Shown: in pieces, positions 47,101-59,590 of the stretch | How the letters are laid out: every line of letters starts with the position of its first letter | How positions within the stretch are numbered: the first letter of the stretch is position 1 | Source of the DNA: Luscinia megarhynchos | Taxonomy: Eukaryota > Chordata > Aves > Passeriformes > Turdidae | DNA: 64,000 nucleotides | Reading direction: 5' to 3' | Assembly (NCBI GenBank): GCA_034336665.1 | Contig: JAPFBE010000002.1 | Coordinates: forward strand, 18,206,906 to 18,270,905 | The notes under the pieces: generated by a model | Told to the model about the DNA's origin: nothing | Database searches by the model: none | The model's input: only the letters and a program-made list of their open reading frames with translations | Translations under genes and position numbers: made by a program

Positions 47101-50100
47101 CTCACAATTGTCACGCTGCTGTTCCAACTTCCCAGCCTAGAGGAACTCTGTCCAGGCTTTATCTTAGTGATTTGTATTCTTGTGGTCACCACAACAGTTC
47201 AGGCTTATTCTTTTCAACAAAATTAATTATTGTAAGGTTATCTGGGAGTTTGACTCAGAGACTGTATTCCACTAATAAGCATAATTTTGAAGAGCTTGTG
47301 TTCTAAAAGAATTCTTATCTACTGCTTACTGGCAGCTTTTGAATCTTACATCCCTGTTGAGATTGATTTCCTTTACATGCCTAATTACTGATGACACAGT
47401 TAGATATAAGCTAAAGAGATATCTTGCAACTGGAAGAAAAAAGGGGAAAAAAGAAGCTTTAAGCCAAGTTCCCTTTGACTTAAACAGAAGGAGGCTTAAT
47501 TTTATTTCATTTAGTAAAGTCACCATGGAAGGATCCTCCTCCAAGAACTTGCAGCAATATAAGGAGTGTGTACAAAACAAGTCCAGACATCAAACAGGGC
47601 AACTCCCAAAATGTCTCTGCATTTGTAAACATGCATCACATCTGCTCAGCTTGGCTGTAAGCATGAAACATAAAACTTGGGATATCTGTCTTATTAATTT
47701 AAATGGATGCTAATTCAGGCTGTGGCTTGAGGAGATGGAGGATGCAGCTGCAGCTGGTTTGAAAAAAGTGCTTCAAGAAAAAAAAAGACACTCTGAAAAA
47801 TTAAATATGTCTGTATTAAAAAAAAAGAAAGGATCAGTTGCCTGATCTGATTTGTAGTGCACCCCTAGGTAGGCCATTTGGAGAGACTGCCTAAGCACGG
47901 CTGACACTGTTAAAGTTCTCCTGGGGTCAAACAACAATCTTTGATCCAAAAGATGTTCACTGATGATGAAAATACGGAATGAGGGAAAAGAGCTTCTGTG
48001 GCATTGAGCTATGTCTCGTTTATTCCAGAGTATGTGTGAAAATGGCTGGGGAGCCTTTATTGGGAGGTATATTGAAGTTTTATACCCACCCCAACAATGG
48101 ACTGGGCTGTTTCAGCAGGTGCACTTTACCAAACACCAGTGGAGAATCTTGCAGTGAGGATGGGCACCTAGTAGTTTGTATGAATGTAGAGTGGCACAGC
48201 TTATCCATAAGTTAGAAATATTTATGTAAGTATGAATAAATAAATTTTTAAAAATTCCCATACATAAATATATTATAGGAATATATTTTACTTAGTCAGT
48301 AAAGTTTTATACCAACATAGGTGCCTGCCCAACAGGGATAGTACTACATAAACTAAACCAATATATATTTGATGCATACTTACATATGCATAACTATATT
48401 TGATACATAATTATAGCATGCAGAGCATATGGAGATCAGGTCTGAGGTGTGGTGTAAAGGAAGTGACCCAAGGTGATCTTCATTCACAGCCAGGCACTAT
48501 ATGAGGCTCTTGGTTTAAATGTTAATATAATATTGTAGTCTCTACACTCCTGGTTGATAATACCTTTTGGATGCAGTTGCTGGAAGAATGTTTTGCCCTG
48601 TCCCTCCTTTGCAAGTTATATCTCTAAGATTTTACTGGCAGAGCTGCTGATCTGACTTGTCTCATGCAGTTCTGTCAAAATACCTACCTGCACATCTGGC
48701 TGTGAACGTGTCTGTCCATAGCCAGGGGGTTTTGACTTGAGGCAAAGCATACTGAGCACAGTAAGAAAGAGGTGATCAGGACTGATCTGGACTTTCAAGA
48801 GTTTGGGAATCTGAAATTAAAAGAACAGGGTCTTAGAGTTTTGCAAACTAGTTGAATCCATAAATACAAACATAGTTATCATATCATCATTGGATTACTT
48901 TCACACACTGGTTAGCTGTAAGTATTGTCTCTCTCCCCTCATGTCAGTATCTAATCAGATGCACCAGCCAGGCACACTCTTTTCCACACAAAATAGTCTT
49001 CCTTTGTGGAAAAAATTTGCACAAGTTTTGATGGAGAGACAGCAAATCTGTCACTAGTTAAACATGGAAAACACATTTTTGGAAGTGCTCCAGGAAGCCT
49101 CCTGGAAAATGGTGGGCTTCACACTGCAGATATTAAATACCATGTAGAGAGAACTCTGTGTGGATTTTGGTGGGGCAGAAAGAGAAAAGTGAGGCACATC
49201 CTAACACAGAAAGCAAGGTCTGCTCCATAAGGGGTGCAAAAATGCTTTGACCTTTTGCCTTTGGCAAAACCTCACTTTATACGTGTGCTGTGGCTTGTGT
49301 CACTTGGCCACATCCCAAGCTCACCTCTAACATGGCTACATTTCAGCAATGTGGTGTGTGCAAGTGTCATGGATGATTATCTGTGTGACAGCAGTAACCA
49401 AAGGCTTAAGCCAGGGCTGTAGCCCTTCGTGCTAGGCACAGAGCACATGCACTGTCAATCTCATTCTGAACATCTCCTAGTCTAGAAAGACCAGCAAAAG
49501 AGGAGGAAATGAAAGAGAATCAGCCGAAAAAAAATCATCCAGGGTTGCACAGCGTGGAAACAAGGCAGCAGAGGTCTCTGCTAATGGGTGGTGGCTGTTT
49601 TCTTGCTTTCCCAGCAGCCAGTGTTGTGTCACTTGCTGCAGAAGGTAACTTTTAGGTCATGTCTAGGCACAGGGCTTTTGCAGGGCAGCTCTGCCGGCTT
49701 TTCGTGCTGTGACAAGCTAAGAGCATTTCTCATCCTGTGTGGCTGCTGTGCCCTGCTGCCAGAATGACTGTCCTAATGACTGAGTGACAAACAGGTACAT
49801 GTGCCCATGCAGAGGTTTTTCTAGGGCAAAGTTCAGCCTCCAAGTTTCAAACTACTTGTATGCAGCAGATCATTGCTACTGCTGGAGCAGGGCCTTGAGT
49901 ACCCGGATCTCTGATACCCCAGCCTCCATCTTACACTTTGGGCTGAAAAGTGCTCTGCAAAAGATACATCTTGTTGTTAACACAGCTGGTTTCCCAAGGG
50001 AGCTGTGTGCAAGAGGTTATTTTTGTTCTTTGATTTTTTTCCTAATTCATAGAAATGTCTGATGTTCTCCAAAGTACAAAGGATTTTATCCATGTTGCTA

Positions 50101-50269
50101 ATGGTTATTTCTATTCAATCTCCTTAATAGGACTGAGGGAGCAGTAACTGGTCACCTCTCTGCAATGTCACTCATGATCCCTCCTGGACCTTTTAAGTGA
50201 CTAAGCTGGTAGGAAATGACAACAGAGTGCTGATGAGATTAGCACTTCTTGCTCATCATAGTGTAAAAA
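44194..50269. other. Gene-free stretch
   Basis: No gene is supported. It contains a TTTTG-type repeat at 47,012-47,086 and a very AT-rich patch at about 48,185-48,430 with repeated ATATTTGATNCATA-like words. A 182-codon minus-strand frame at 44,879-45,427 and a 124-codon + frame at 47,339-47,713 have no recognisable features. Confidence 0.55.
47012..47086. repeat. T-rich (TTTTG)n simple repeat
   Basis: T runs interrupted by single or grouped G, including five regular TTTTG units at about 47,045-47,070. It generates Phe/Val/Leu-rich + frames that look like membrane segments but are artefacts. Confidence 0.9.
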
Positions 50270-50465
50270 ACCCCAGGACTAACTCATTCTTCAAGCTCCT
50301 CAGTGACTAATAGTTGTTTTATCATCCTTTCAATTAGAAAGCATTTATCAGCAATCTTTGCTAGCTCACTGCATGAATTGACCTGTCATTCACTGTCTCA
50401 GCCCTTGGAACTGTAATTAAGTTTAGCAATCTGCCTCAGCAGCTCCAGTTGAGATAACGTGGTAT
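50270..50465. promoter_or_regulatory. Conserved-element-like segment
   Basis: A complex segment with clustered developmental-factor-like words: TTTTATCATCCTTTCAATTAG, GAATTGACCTGTCATTCACTG (TGTCA is a TALE-homeodomain core), CTGTAATTAAGTTTAGCAATC and GTTGAGATAACGTGG. It has no simple repeats and no coding signal. It resembles a distal enhancer; conservation was not tested. Confidence 0.33.
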
Positions 50466-52469
50466 GTTTCCATGTGAGTAGGCAGACACTTTGGGGTTTC
50501 CTTCCCAACTGAGAAAAGTGAAGAAGGGTTCCAGGAGATGCCCTGTGTCAGGTACCTGCAACCCTGAAAGCCTCACAAGCAGAGGACAGTGAGGCATGGA
50601 ACAGCTCCACCATGGCTAGGGGTGGGCTGCAGAAGGGTGTCAGTGGGGCCAACCTGACTACCTATGGCCCAGAGAGAGGAGCAGCCTTGTTTGAAGTTGG
50701 CCACCATAAGCTGGGACTAGCACACGGTGCTCCTAGCTGAGCACCTGTTTCATTCCTAAACTTTCCAAGCTGCATGCTTTTGTATCAGTAAAGGAGATTT
50801 TGCACTTCATTCTTGATGTTGAGTTATGTCAACCTTGAAGTTTGGGCACAGATACAAAGCTTTGAAGTCTGGGGGGTAAAGCAGAGCAGTTGCAGTGAAG
50901 CATGTTACGTGTGATGAAATCTGGGGATCAAGTACATTGACACAGGTCCTGTATCTTCTCTGGTACAGTTCTCCTCAGTGCTGGCAGAGGACATGTCCTA
51001 TTGACAGTGTAAACAACAACAACAAATGTAAACTAGCCTCCTGCTGAAGGAAGTTTTTTAGGGGGTTGACCCTATGGAAAAGTGACTGAACTGCAATGGC
51101 AGGGTGTGATTTGCCATGCTAACCCGAGGGTAGTGCTAGCAATGTCACAGATATTGCTGACACTAAGGCTGCATGCCTGTTGTTATCTCCTAGCCCGACC
51201 AGGTATAATTTTCTTTTTCAGATAAGAGGAAATTTGCAGATTGCTTACACTAAAGCCATACTGCTGGTAAAGGAGCTTTGCCCCTCATCTGGATCTGTGG
51301 CTGCTGATAGTTGATAGGGGCTGATTTTTAGTAGCTAGCCCACTGTTTTTTTAAGCAAACTTTACTCTAGAAAAACAGTCATCTTAAAAAACCCACACAA
51401 CCCTCTTCACAAATGCCAAGGGGTACAGAAATGCCAGGGTCCCCATTACTCACTCTGAAATCAGGTTCAAGTTGCCTGGCTTGGGGTTTTGGAGGAAACA
51501 CACAATTTGCAGAGTTCTGAACAGAACCCCACAGAAGATTTGGATTTGAATTTTTCTGGAGCTGCCCTAAAGTATTTCTTACTGTTTCTGAAAATATTCC
51601 TTACTCTATTTTACCCCAGGAAACATCCTAAGGGGATTTTTCTGCTGCTTCTTTTCCCCCTCCTTTCACTACATCAGGTTTGTCTCCCTGCTGTCTTAAG
51701 GAGACCACCTACAACTGAAGGAAATAAAGACTTCTGTGAAAAAAAAACCAGGCAAACCCAATATTTAAGGGTCAGCTCCCCACAATATTTATCTAGTTGC
51801 TGAGCTGGTCCAACCACAAGATGGAGAAGAAAAAAAATTACTATCATGTGGTGGCTGGGAGGGTAACCTCTGTTAAAAAATAACAACAAAAACAAAATGC
51901 AGCAGCGTAAAATTGGTGGGAAAAATGCCAAGTAGAGGAAAGGAAAAGGACTCTGATATTTATGAGGTATAGTAAATAATAGCACTAGGAGGTAGTGCTT
52001 GGTGAGCATAAAGCAGCAAATACCTTTAATTTTGGAGCAGAGAGACAGGGTTTTGTCTAGTGTCATTTATTTAAGAGGTCTCTCTGTGTTCATAGGGGGA
52101 AAAAGTGGTACTGAATATGAATTAAAAAAACAAGGGCAAAAAAATATACTTTCTTCCCTGAAACCAGCCAGAGGTTCCTTACAGCATTCTGCACCCTGAA
52201 GATCATGTGCCTTAACTTGCAGACCTGAAAAGCAGAGAAGGAAAGAAACACTTACAATTTGGAGCAAAGGCCTCCTTTCCTCACGGAGGCACTAAGCAGG
52301 GATGTAAATTACAGGGTATCTGTTTCAGGCCCCTTTCAGTATACGGCTCCTCTAAGAGCTCCAGAGTAAGATAATCCTCTGGAGATCAGAGGCAGCGTGC
52401 TATTAGCAGGAGCTCATAGGTTACAGTTAGTGGTGCCTGGGGTACCTTTATGCTGAAGTGTTAGTGTCA
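50466..52469. other. Gene-free stretch
   Basis: Nothing recognisable. A 130-codon minus frame at 51,674-52,066 and a 104-codon + frame at 51,489-51,803 overlap on opposite strands and have no domain. Confidence 0.55.
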
Positions 52470-52580
52470 GCTCAAAAGCACATAATCTTTCTCTTGAGTC
52501 TAATTATACATTCATTGCACATGCAACAGAATATTCAAATGTGTTTAATTAGTGGAAAGATTGTACTTTAAACCCACAAA
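52470..52580. promoter_or_regulatory. Conserved-element-like segment
   Basis: Homeodomain and POU-like words in close order: GTCTAATTATACATTCATTG, CACATGCAACAGAATATTC and AAATGTGTTTAATTAGTGG. Spacing and lack of repeats suggest an enhancer core. Impression only. Confidence 0.3.
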
Positions 52581-52959
52581 AGCAAGGCAGGAAGGAATAA
52601 GGATGAAAAGTCAAATAGCCTCTTTTATCTTATTGCATCTCTGACTACCTGGGAGTCCCCAAGCACCAATGTAAAAGATACTGTAAAAATATTTAAATAT
52701 AAGGCCACAGCTGAATATGCTATAGCCACAGCAAATCCCTATGTTTCTCTTATGCTTAATGACCAGTTGAATTGTTCCTGATTTACACCAGTTCCTACAG
52801 AAAGGGAAAAGTGTACAGTTTGTGTCCACTTGGCCCCTCACCTGGATCACCTATAACATTTGTGGTGTGGACAAAATACCTTCTGTTGTTTTCAAAAGAA
52901 GTTTGTTACCTGCTTTAAAAATGCCATATTTACATTTTACCATGAAAGAGTATTAAGTA

Positions 52960-53075
52960 AAGTTCTCAAGGATTTCCATTAAAGTTTGGTTAATAGCGCA
53001 AAATAGAGGGTTATATTAATTATAAACCGTAAAGGCTTCACCCTTGAAAACAATGTCATCATTTTATCTTTTCAT
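52960..53075. promoter_or_regulatory. Conserved-element-like segment
   Basis: AT-rich with CpG words retained in non-island context (AATAGCGCAAAATAG, TATAAACCGTAAAGG) next to TTATATTAATTATAAAC. Retained CpGs in otherwise CpG-depleted AT-rich DNA are often a sign of purifying selection. Not tested by alignment. Confidence 0.3.
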
Positions 53076-53699
53076 CTGAAGTACCTTGTTTTCTCTTGGT
53101 TTTTTTTGTGTGGTAAGTTAACTGGATTCTGCAGGTGCTTTCTGAAATCTAATGGTGACATAATTGTTATATAAAGCAGCAGATAAGTTTTTACCATGGA
53201 GCCTGTGGCTAAAGAAGAGATCTAGCCAGAAGTAGAATGAAGGCTTGTGCTTCTGCCAGTTCACTCGCTACTTAGCCCTGGGTGAGCACTTTTGGCTCAG
53301 ATTCTCAGGAGTGGTCATTCTGCCCCCAAGCCAATTCATGTGATATTATTTTATACTCATTGCTGAGTATCAACAGCCCCAAAGGAGACCATCTCTACAC
53401 AGCCAGGCATCTCCAGGCTCCTCCCAGGGGAGCCAAGTGCCCTGGCGGTGCTCTGGGTCAGCCCAGTCTCACACAGCTTTGACTCACTCAAGTAGTATAA
53501 CGCCTTTATCTCAATTTTGGGTGGAAGGGGCACCTTCACAGTAGGAGTCATCTTCCATGTAAAATCAGCTTTTTCCTGGGCCAGGACAAGGGCCTGAAGA
53601 TAGGGGTTTTCCCAGGGTGTGGTCTGTGGTATGGGATTTAGTGCAAAGACAGTGAAAGAGTGAAAGAAAAAAACAAACCATGAAGTGAGCTGAAAATCC

Positions 53700-53830
53700 A
53701 GCTCTTAGAATTAGAGTAGTTAGGGGCACTTGGTCCTGCCTTAACAGAGTTCAAACAATTAAAATTAGGCATTACTATTGAGGATTAATTAGCTCAGCTG
53801 GGATGGGTGATAACGAATGCCCTTCAGTGG
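53700..53830. promoter_or_regulatory. Conserved-element-like segment
   Basis: Contains GAATTAGAGTAGTTAGG, AACAATTAAAATTAGGC, GAGGATTAATTAGCTCAG and GATAACGAATGCC, a cluster of homeodomain cores without simple repeats. Enhancer-like by composition. Confidence 0.28.
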
Positions 53831-56089
53831 GTTGTGACTATGAAGATATCCACAGCCGTCTTTGAGAAGCTGCAGACCTTCCTCAGAGAATGGGTGTCAG
53901 AATAAATCTGCTCAGTATTCCAAAATATGAAGATTTCATCCTGGAAAGACAGGACCTTAGCAAAAGCAGAATAGAAAATAGCCACTTTGTTCTATCCCAT
54001 ATCATACAGTATAGTGATTGGTTTTTATTTCCTTCTAGGCTGGGAGCATGGTGCTGTATGCAGAAGGATACTGTGAATTTATTCCTTTACCACTTTTGAA
54101 AACCACCATGTCTGTGCATGCAGCATGTGGATTTTGTCATGCAAACACCTATGTTGTTTAGATACTCTTAAATACGCTTTGAAAGGGATCTCGAAGAATA
54201 CAAGATATTGAGAGATTGATTGACACTTTCTTTGTACAGCACAGGACCATGAGACACAGAACTACGAGCACTTGTCCTTGCTACAGGCACTAATTCAGGG
54301 AAGCCTAGGTGGCCATACCTCCTTGCTCTTTTCCCAGCTGTGCAAATCAATGCTAGGTAAGTTTTGGCAGTCTTTGGCACTTTGGTGCAAGTAAACCTCC
54401 TCCTGTGCTGACTCTTTAAAAGAGAAGATCTGTTCGAACCATATTTTCTTCCTTCTCCCTCTGCAGGTCCTGTCATTTGGAGGTGTAGCTGCAGAGCAGG
54501 AGTTCATGCCAGAGTGTCGTCTGAAGAACAGGCTTGCCTGTTTGGATTTTTTTTCCTGAGGGTACAATGACCAGGCTGTGGAAAAGGTGTTCTGAGTACT
54601 GGAGCCATTCCTACTATTGAAGAGGAGGAGGTAGTGAGGCTGCAGTTGTAACTGTAAGCACAACCTCTGGCCATAAATATGATATTTTCTCCTCTTAAAA
54701 CACCATCTGTTTGCTACTGTTTATATTCTATGCCAACCCTCACACATTCAGGAAAGTCTGTGCTACAGGGACACCTGTGGTCACAGCTACTCCCTGAAGT
54801 CATCTCTGCAGCTTGGGAGGAAGGTGATCTCCCTTTTCAGAGTACTTCAGCCTGAATTAACAGAAAACTGCCTGTGGTTGTGGGCACATTACTTTGAGTG
54901 TTTATGCCACTTATCTGTTACCTAAAGATGGAGGTTTTGAAGACATTTTCAATTGTTTTTTGTTGGTTTTTTTTTCTTTCAGCTGCTAATCTTACAGTAT
55001 CAGGAGCCTGCACTCATGGGAAAGTTGCACCAGCTTACCTCAAGGGGCCTAAAGTTTAGTTAGAGTGACATGGGATGAATCATGCATGTGGAGGGTAGGA
55101 AGGCTCTGCAGAAGGATCTGGACAACACTAGGAGCAAAGTGTGACCTTGCAGCTTCCCACTGTGCTCTTTCACTTCACTTTTCTGGTCAGTCACGAGAGC
55201 TCAAGCAAAAGGCAGCGACTCTCCCCATCTCCCATCACCCTTGCAGGGATACTCCTGTGTATTCCACTGCAGGGCAGCCATCCCTGGCACAAGGTTTGCT
55301 CCTCAATAAGCTCGTGTGAGCACTGGTGGGACTCCAGGCTGTGGATCCTGTACTGCATGGGCCAGGTGGATGACTCACAAAAGCTGGGATTGTGCCCTGC
55401 CAGCAAGGAGCAAAGTGAGCAGTGATGCTGCCAGTCCTTGCAGAGTGAAGTGAGCCTCCCCAAGGCAGCCTTTGTCCCTTGGAGGGAGGATGAGGAGGAG
55501 GTGTAAATCACAGCTGGGTTTCCACACGGTATCCTGAAGGCCTTTACCTCTGCATGGTGTTTCACAAAGAGCACGGTGGGCCAAGAGATGACTTTCATGC
55601 TTGTTTGTTCCCTCCCAGGGTGGCTCAGTCCCTAATGAAAATCAGCAAGCAACAGGTTTCTTGGGTAACCACTGCTCCATGAGACAAAGTAAGAGAAGAA
55701 ACAAACTGGGAAATATGGACTGTTGGGTTTTGCCTTGCTCATCCTTAAGGCCTGTGTGCACATGAGAAGTACCAAAGGTCAAAAGGCCATTGACTTCATC
55801 TTCTTCCCCTTCATTTTTATGTCCACTCTTGCTGGATGGGATGGGTCCAGCCTGTGGATGCCTGTATCCCACTGCTCTTTTCAGAATGCTTCCCAGTGTT
55901 TTTGCTGGGGGAAAGTCAGCCATGGGGCCCATTACCACCTCTGGCACCATTAGTGCGCTGAGGGATGAGTGAGGAGCCTCTTGAGAGGAGGAGCACTCAA
56001 AGCTTGCAACTGCTAAAACCCAAAAGCAAAACAGTGGAAAACTGGCTGGATAAATGTGGAAAGCTCTTGGAAATAAACAGCCCACGGAG
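53831..56089. other. Gene-free stretch
   Basis: No exon recognised. A very strong acceptor-like sequence (long T tract then CTTTCAG) ends at about 54,981, but the following DNA has early stops in all + frames and no evident donor nearby. A 135-codon and a 147-codon minus-strand frame have no recognisable domain. Confidence 0.5.
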
Positions 56090-56470
56090 GCACTGCCAAC
56101 CTTTCTGAAACTGGTTTAAAGCGCTCGGTCACTGCGTCCTCCTCCGTGTGGGTTAGGCCTGAGGGGAAGGCTGGCGCTCCGTGTGAGGTGCGCAGGGGGC
56201 ACAGCACAGGCTCCCTCTCCCAGCCTCCTGGGACTACCACGTGGAGAAGAGAAGCCAGCTGGCAGCGTTGGGGGCCAAAAGCCTCCCTTCCCAGGAGCTG
56301 GAGCAAAGTTGAGGGCATTGAGCAAGAAGCAGGGCCGAGTCCGGCGTCCCCCGACGGTGGCAGGGGAGGGCGGGGGCACGGCAGGGCTGTGGGAGGTGCT
56401 GTCGGCCTGCGTCCATCTGCCCCGCAACACTCTTAAAGCGCTAACATGTTTTATGACGCCGCGCAAGTGA
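56090..56470. promoter_or_regulatory. CpG-rich segment 3 (small CpG island)
   Basis: CpG density rises clearly over about 380 bases, with GC-rich words such as GGCGTCCCCCGACGG and GCGGAAGA-like flanks absent elsewhere nearby. It merges into a conserved-element-like segment on its right. It could be a minor promoter or a CpG-rich enhancer. No TATA box or strong donor is visible immediately downstream. Confidence 0.4.
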
Positions 56471-56690
56471 AACGAAATAGTGGCTCCTGGCTCCTCGTAA
56501 CTTGTGTAAATTCCAGATGTGACAATCCTTTTACTGGCAAATGGAGATGTTTATCCCTGTGCTCTCCTCGAGTTGAATTAGCTCCCACTAGGAAGAGCTC
56601 GCTGAAAATGTGCCTGCCTGGCTACCAAACGGCTGCATAATTGTCCCTCTGCCCCTTCCCGGAGCTGCACATAAAAAGTGCAATCCAAAT
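56430..56690. promoter_or_regulatory. Conserved-element-like segment adjoining CpG segment 3
   Basis: A complex segment that keeps several CpGs in AT-balanced DNA (TTTATGACGCCGCGCAAG, AACGAAATAGTGG, CTCGTAACTTGTG) and has factor-like words (GTGACAATCC, GCTGCATAATTGTCC, CACATAAAAAGTGC). A 64-codon + frame across it has no known domain. It is one of the best visual candidates for a deeply conserved regulatory element in the window. Confidence 0.4.
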
Positions 56691-57114
56691 TCCTGGGCAA
56701 AGCAGGCAGGGCCCTGGAGAGCACTTCCCACCCCCCTTCAGGAATTGAACGTCATGCCTAAAGGATAATGCAGGATTAGGGCAAGGGGAAAACGAGTGGC
56801 TTAAACAGATCCCAACTGCAGCGAGGCTCAGCAAAACGTGTTCTTATTCCCAGCCACAACTCTCTCTCTTTTCTGGTTTTTTTTGGGTGTTTTTTTAAAA
56901 TAAAATTTGTTATTATTGCAAGGGGAAGGAGGAAAGGGCCTCCAGATTGTGCAAGAGGCGGAAGAGGAACAGTGTTAGTTCCCTGAAAGCCCCCAGCCCA
57001 GGCCACAAGGCCGCCCTGCCCTCTGCCACACCGCAGCCTACATGGGAAACCCTTCCCAGCCCTTCCCTGCTTGTCCTCCCCCACCTCCTCCTCCTCTCCC
57101 GGAACACACAGGCA

Positions 57115-57240
57115 CTAGTTATTAGGGATTAGGTGGAACAGATGCATGTAAGATGCTTACTGCCTTTTCCAGACACAAGGCCACTTTCCAATCAGCTCAG
57201 AGGAAACAGGGTAATTAGATGGAGTCGCGGTCGGGGAGTG
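57115..57240. promoter_or_regulatory. Conserved-element-like segment upstream of the candidate microexon
   Basis: Contains TTATTAGGGATTAGG (a bicoid/OTX-like GGATTA core), GATGCATGTAAG, CCAATCAG and GGGTAATTAGATGG in about 120 bases. Enhancer-like or splicing-regulatory by position, about 150 bases before the candidate microexon. Not tested by alignment. Confidence 0.28.
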
Positions 57241-57380
57241 GGGGGGAATTAGCCTCTTACTCAACCAGAGCCTGCAAGGCCACCTCTTCCCCCCCACGCT
57301 GCCTCCTTTCCCCTCCTCCCCATTCCTCTGCCCACTCTGTCGTTTCAAAGCTTTTCTTTTTTTTTCTTTCCCTTTTCCAG

Positions 57381-57416
57381 GAGGCAGCTGATGCCGCCCG
57401 GCTGGCTGCCAAGCAG
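57381..57416 (+). CDS. Candidate 36-nt microexon, phase 0-0
   Basis: A long pyrimidine tract (TTTTCTTTTTTTTTCTTTCC then CTTTTCCAG) ends at 57,380 and is a near-ideal acceptor. The next 36 nt encode EAADAARLAAKQ, a typical charged, Ala-rich helical peptide, and end at AAGCAG|GTCAGG, a plausible though not optimal donor (C at +3). Length is a multiple of 3 and phase 0-0, so inclusion would keep a frame intact, as vertebrate microexons usually do. The frame continues open beyond the donor (QLKLPEIPKQ), so a longer exon is possible. I could not assign the peptide to a protein. Short length means chance cannot be excluded. Confidence 0.3.
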
Positions 57417-59469
57417 GTCAGGCCTCTGCAGCTGAAACTGCCCGAGATTCCTAAGCAGGATGATGAATCAGCTGTGTCCTTTAGGACACATCCTCCCTGG
57501 ACATGCTGCTGGGCTGTCGTGTCTCTCCGCTGCTTCCCCGTGAGAGTGTGCTCAGAGCTGCTGCCTGATGACACTGGGTGGGTTGATGAGTTTGGTTTAA
57601 CTCTTCCTCCTCCCCCTCATAAACCAGCTTCGCCTCCTGGTGAAGTTATTGCCCCTTAAGCTGACGATAGCAGCTCTAGATGTCTCCGTGGAGGAGGAGT
57701 GCTGGGCTTTGAAGGAAATGATGCCTTGCTTGTCATTTGCCTGCTTTTAAAAGCATATTAAGACAGCTTTGGCTTGAGTGCCCTGCAGGCAGGAATTCTG
57801 AGTGAGGATAGGCTGGTTTTCACTGGGTCCATCCCTGCTCCCAAAAAAAGCCTTGACTCTTGGGGTTGCTGAGTGCAACTGCTGCAGACTGGAGGCTGCT
57901 GTACCCAGGCTGCCTCATGACTGATGACTCTCACAGCACAAGAGATTTTCCTTTTCCAACCTTTAAAAGTTCTTGGGCGTGTTTACACTTCAGTGCTTGC
58001 TCATCCCTGAGGAGATTTTGCTGGGTAAAGTCCTCCAAATGTGGAGGGCTGTCCTGTCACTGTTATGCACAGGGCAGTTGAAACAAGGTAATGATTATCA
58101 GGCACTGGGGATGGTGATTAAGAAGCTGACTATTGTATTTATTACCATCTCCTCCCACAAGCTCCTGCTTTGCTTGTTTGCCTTCTGAGGCCTGACTGTA
58201 CTGCTGTTTATTGGGAGAGCACTGCTCTTTTCCAAGATGTTTGGTTTTAAAACCATCAGAATGTCCCCAGGGTGTTTGAAAGGGGATGTGCTGTGTCACG
58301 AAAAACAGTGTTCCCCATGGAAGGATTTTTTTCCAAGTGACAGGTCAGTTGGGCAGTAAACATGCAAAGGAGGATCACCATAACAAATGTAAGAAAGCAG
58401 AGAAGAGCTGACCCCAACTCTGAGACAAAGAAATGAGAGTGTGTCTGGACTTCCCCAAATACAGGTGCTGCTCCTCGCTGTTGGTGCCCTTTTGAGCATC
58501 ATGTAGATAATTTTCTGAGATTGACATTAACCTCTTTCCATAAGCATTCATAAGCACCAAATGTTGAAATCCACTTCAGGGCTGGATGGAAAATTTCTGA
58601 CTATGATTTGCTGTCAGGAAATGCTGGTTCAGCAAGAGGAAAAAGATGTCAACTTCAACAGTAAAAAAGGGATCAGAAAGAAACAGAAAAAATATGGTAC
58701 CATTGAAGATACTCTCCTGGGGGTTTTTTGAAGCAGTGAGGTTTATTTTTCAGTGCCCTGTTTTTATTGTTCATTGGCTTGTAAGATAAACACAGCCAGA
58801 GCAGAGGCTGCACCATTTTTCCCCTGCAGTTTTGCTCAGTATATGGTAGGTAACAGCTTCTGCATACCCAACACATCCTTCCCAGTGCCTACCTACAATA
58901 ACTCAGGTGCTAACAGTGCAGGTAAAGTGGGAGGAACTTTTTCTGATGTGCCATCTTTCTTAAGGGAGAGCACAGTGCCTCTGTGAAGCACAGAATTTCC
59001 ATGGAGGCATGCTGGGATCTGTCTTGGAGGTGGATTATCTCCTTCACTGACACCCCGCACTCCTGGACACATGGGTTAACTGATGACCTGGTAAAACCAT
59101 TGGCTTCCCTCGGGTATTGACATACTCCTCATTTATGTAGCTGCAGCTACTCAGGACTGGTAATTCTAAAAATGGCATTCTTCCTGAGCACCCAAATCCT
59201 CACTGGAGTACAAAATGAAATATGCAGGGCAGAAACAAGACATGGAAGAATAACCCTGTGTTGCATGGGAAGCGTGTGTAATTTTGGTTACTGCTCTGCA
59301 TTTTTTTATGTCTGCCAAATACATGAGATTGACAAGTAAATAGACAAAAATATATACGTTGAAGCAAAAAAAGCTAAGAAAAACAGTATTCTAGTGAAGT
59401 TCTGAAAACAGCTAACCAAATAAATCTCCCCAAATACACAGCTTTGCTACCCAGGGTGGCTGTTCGGTT
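57417..59469. other. Gene-free stretch
   Basis: No further exon, RNA gene or repeat is recognised. Open frames are below 80 codons apart from continuation of the frame through the candidate microexon, which ends at 57,659. Confidence 0.5.
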
Positions 59470-59590
59470 CAGGACCTTCCCAATTAGCATTATAAACATA
59501 CCAAAGTGCTATGCATGTTTTAGAGTAAATCGCCTAAATAGATTATTGCTGTTGGATAGCAATTAAAATGATTGAGTAGTCTAATCTATG
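59470..59590. promoter_or_regulatory. Conserved-element-like segment
   Basis: Contains CCAATTAGCATTATAAACAT, GTGCTATGCATGTTTTAG, GTAAATCGCCTAAATAG, GATAGCAATTAAAATG and TGATTGAG (a TALE/PBX-like core). Rich in complete homeodomain motifs with a retained CpG and no repeats. Looks like an enhancer core by eye. Confidence 0.38.

Noticed and set aside
47007..47306. Hydrophobic + frames over the T-rich repeat
   Set aside because: Phe/Val/Leu-rich membrane-like peptide arises from the (TTTTG)n simple repeat.
54955..55060. Very strong acceptor-like T tract followed by CTTTCAG at about 54,981
   Set aside because: The downstream sequence has early stops in all frames and no convincing donor within a usual exon length.
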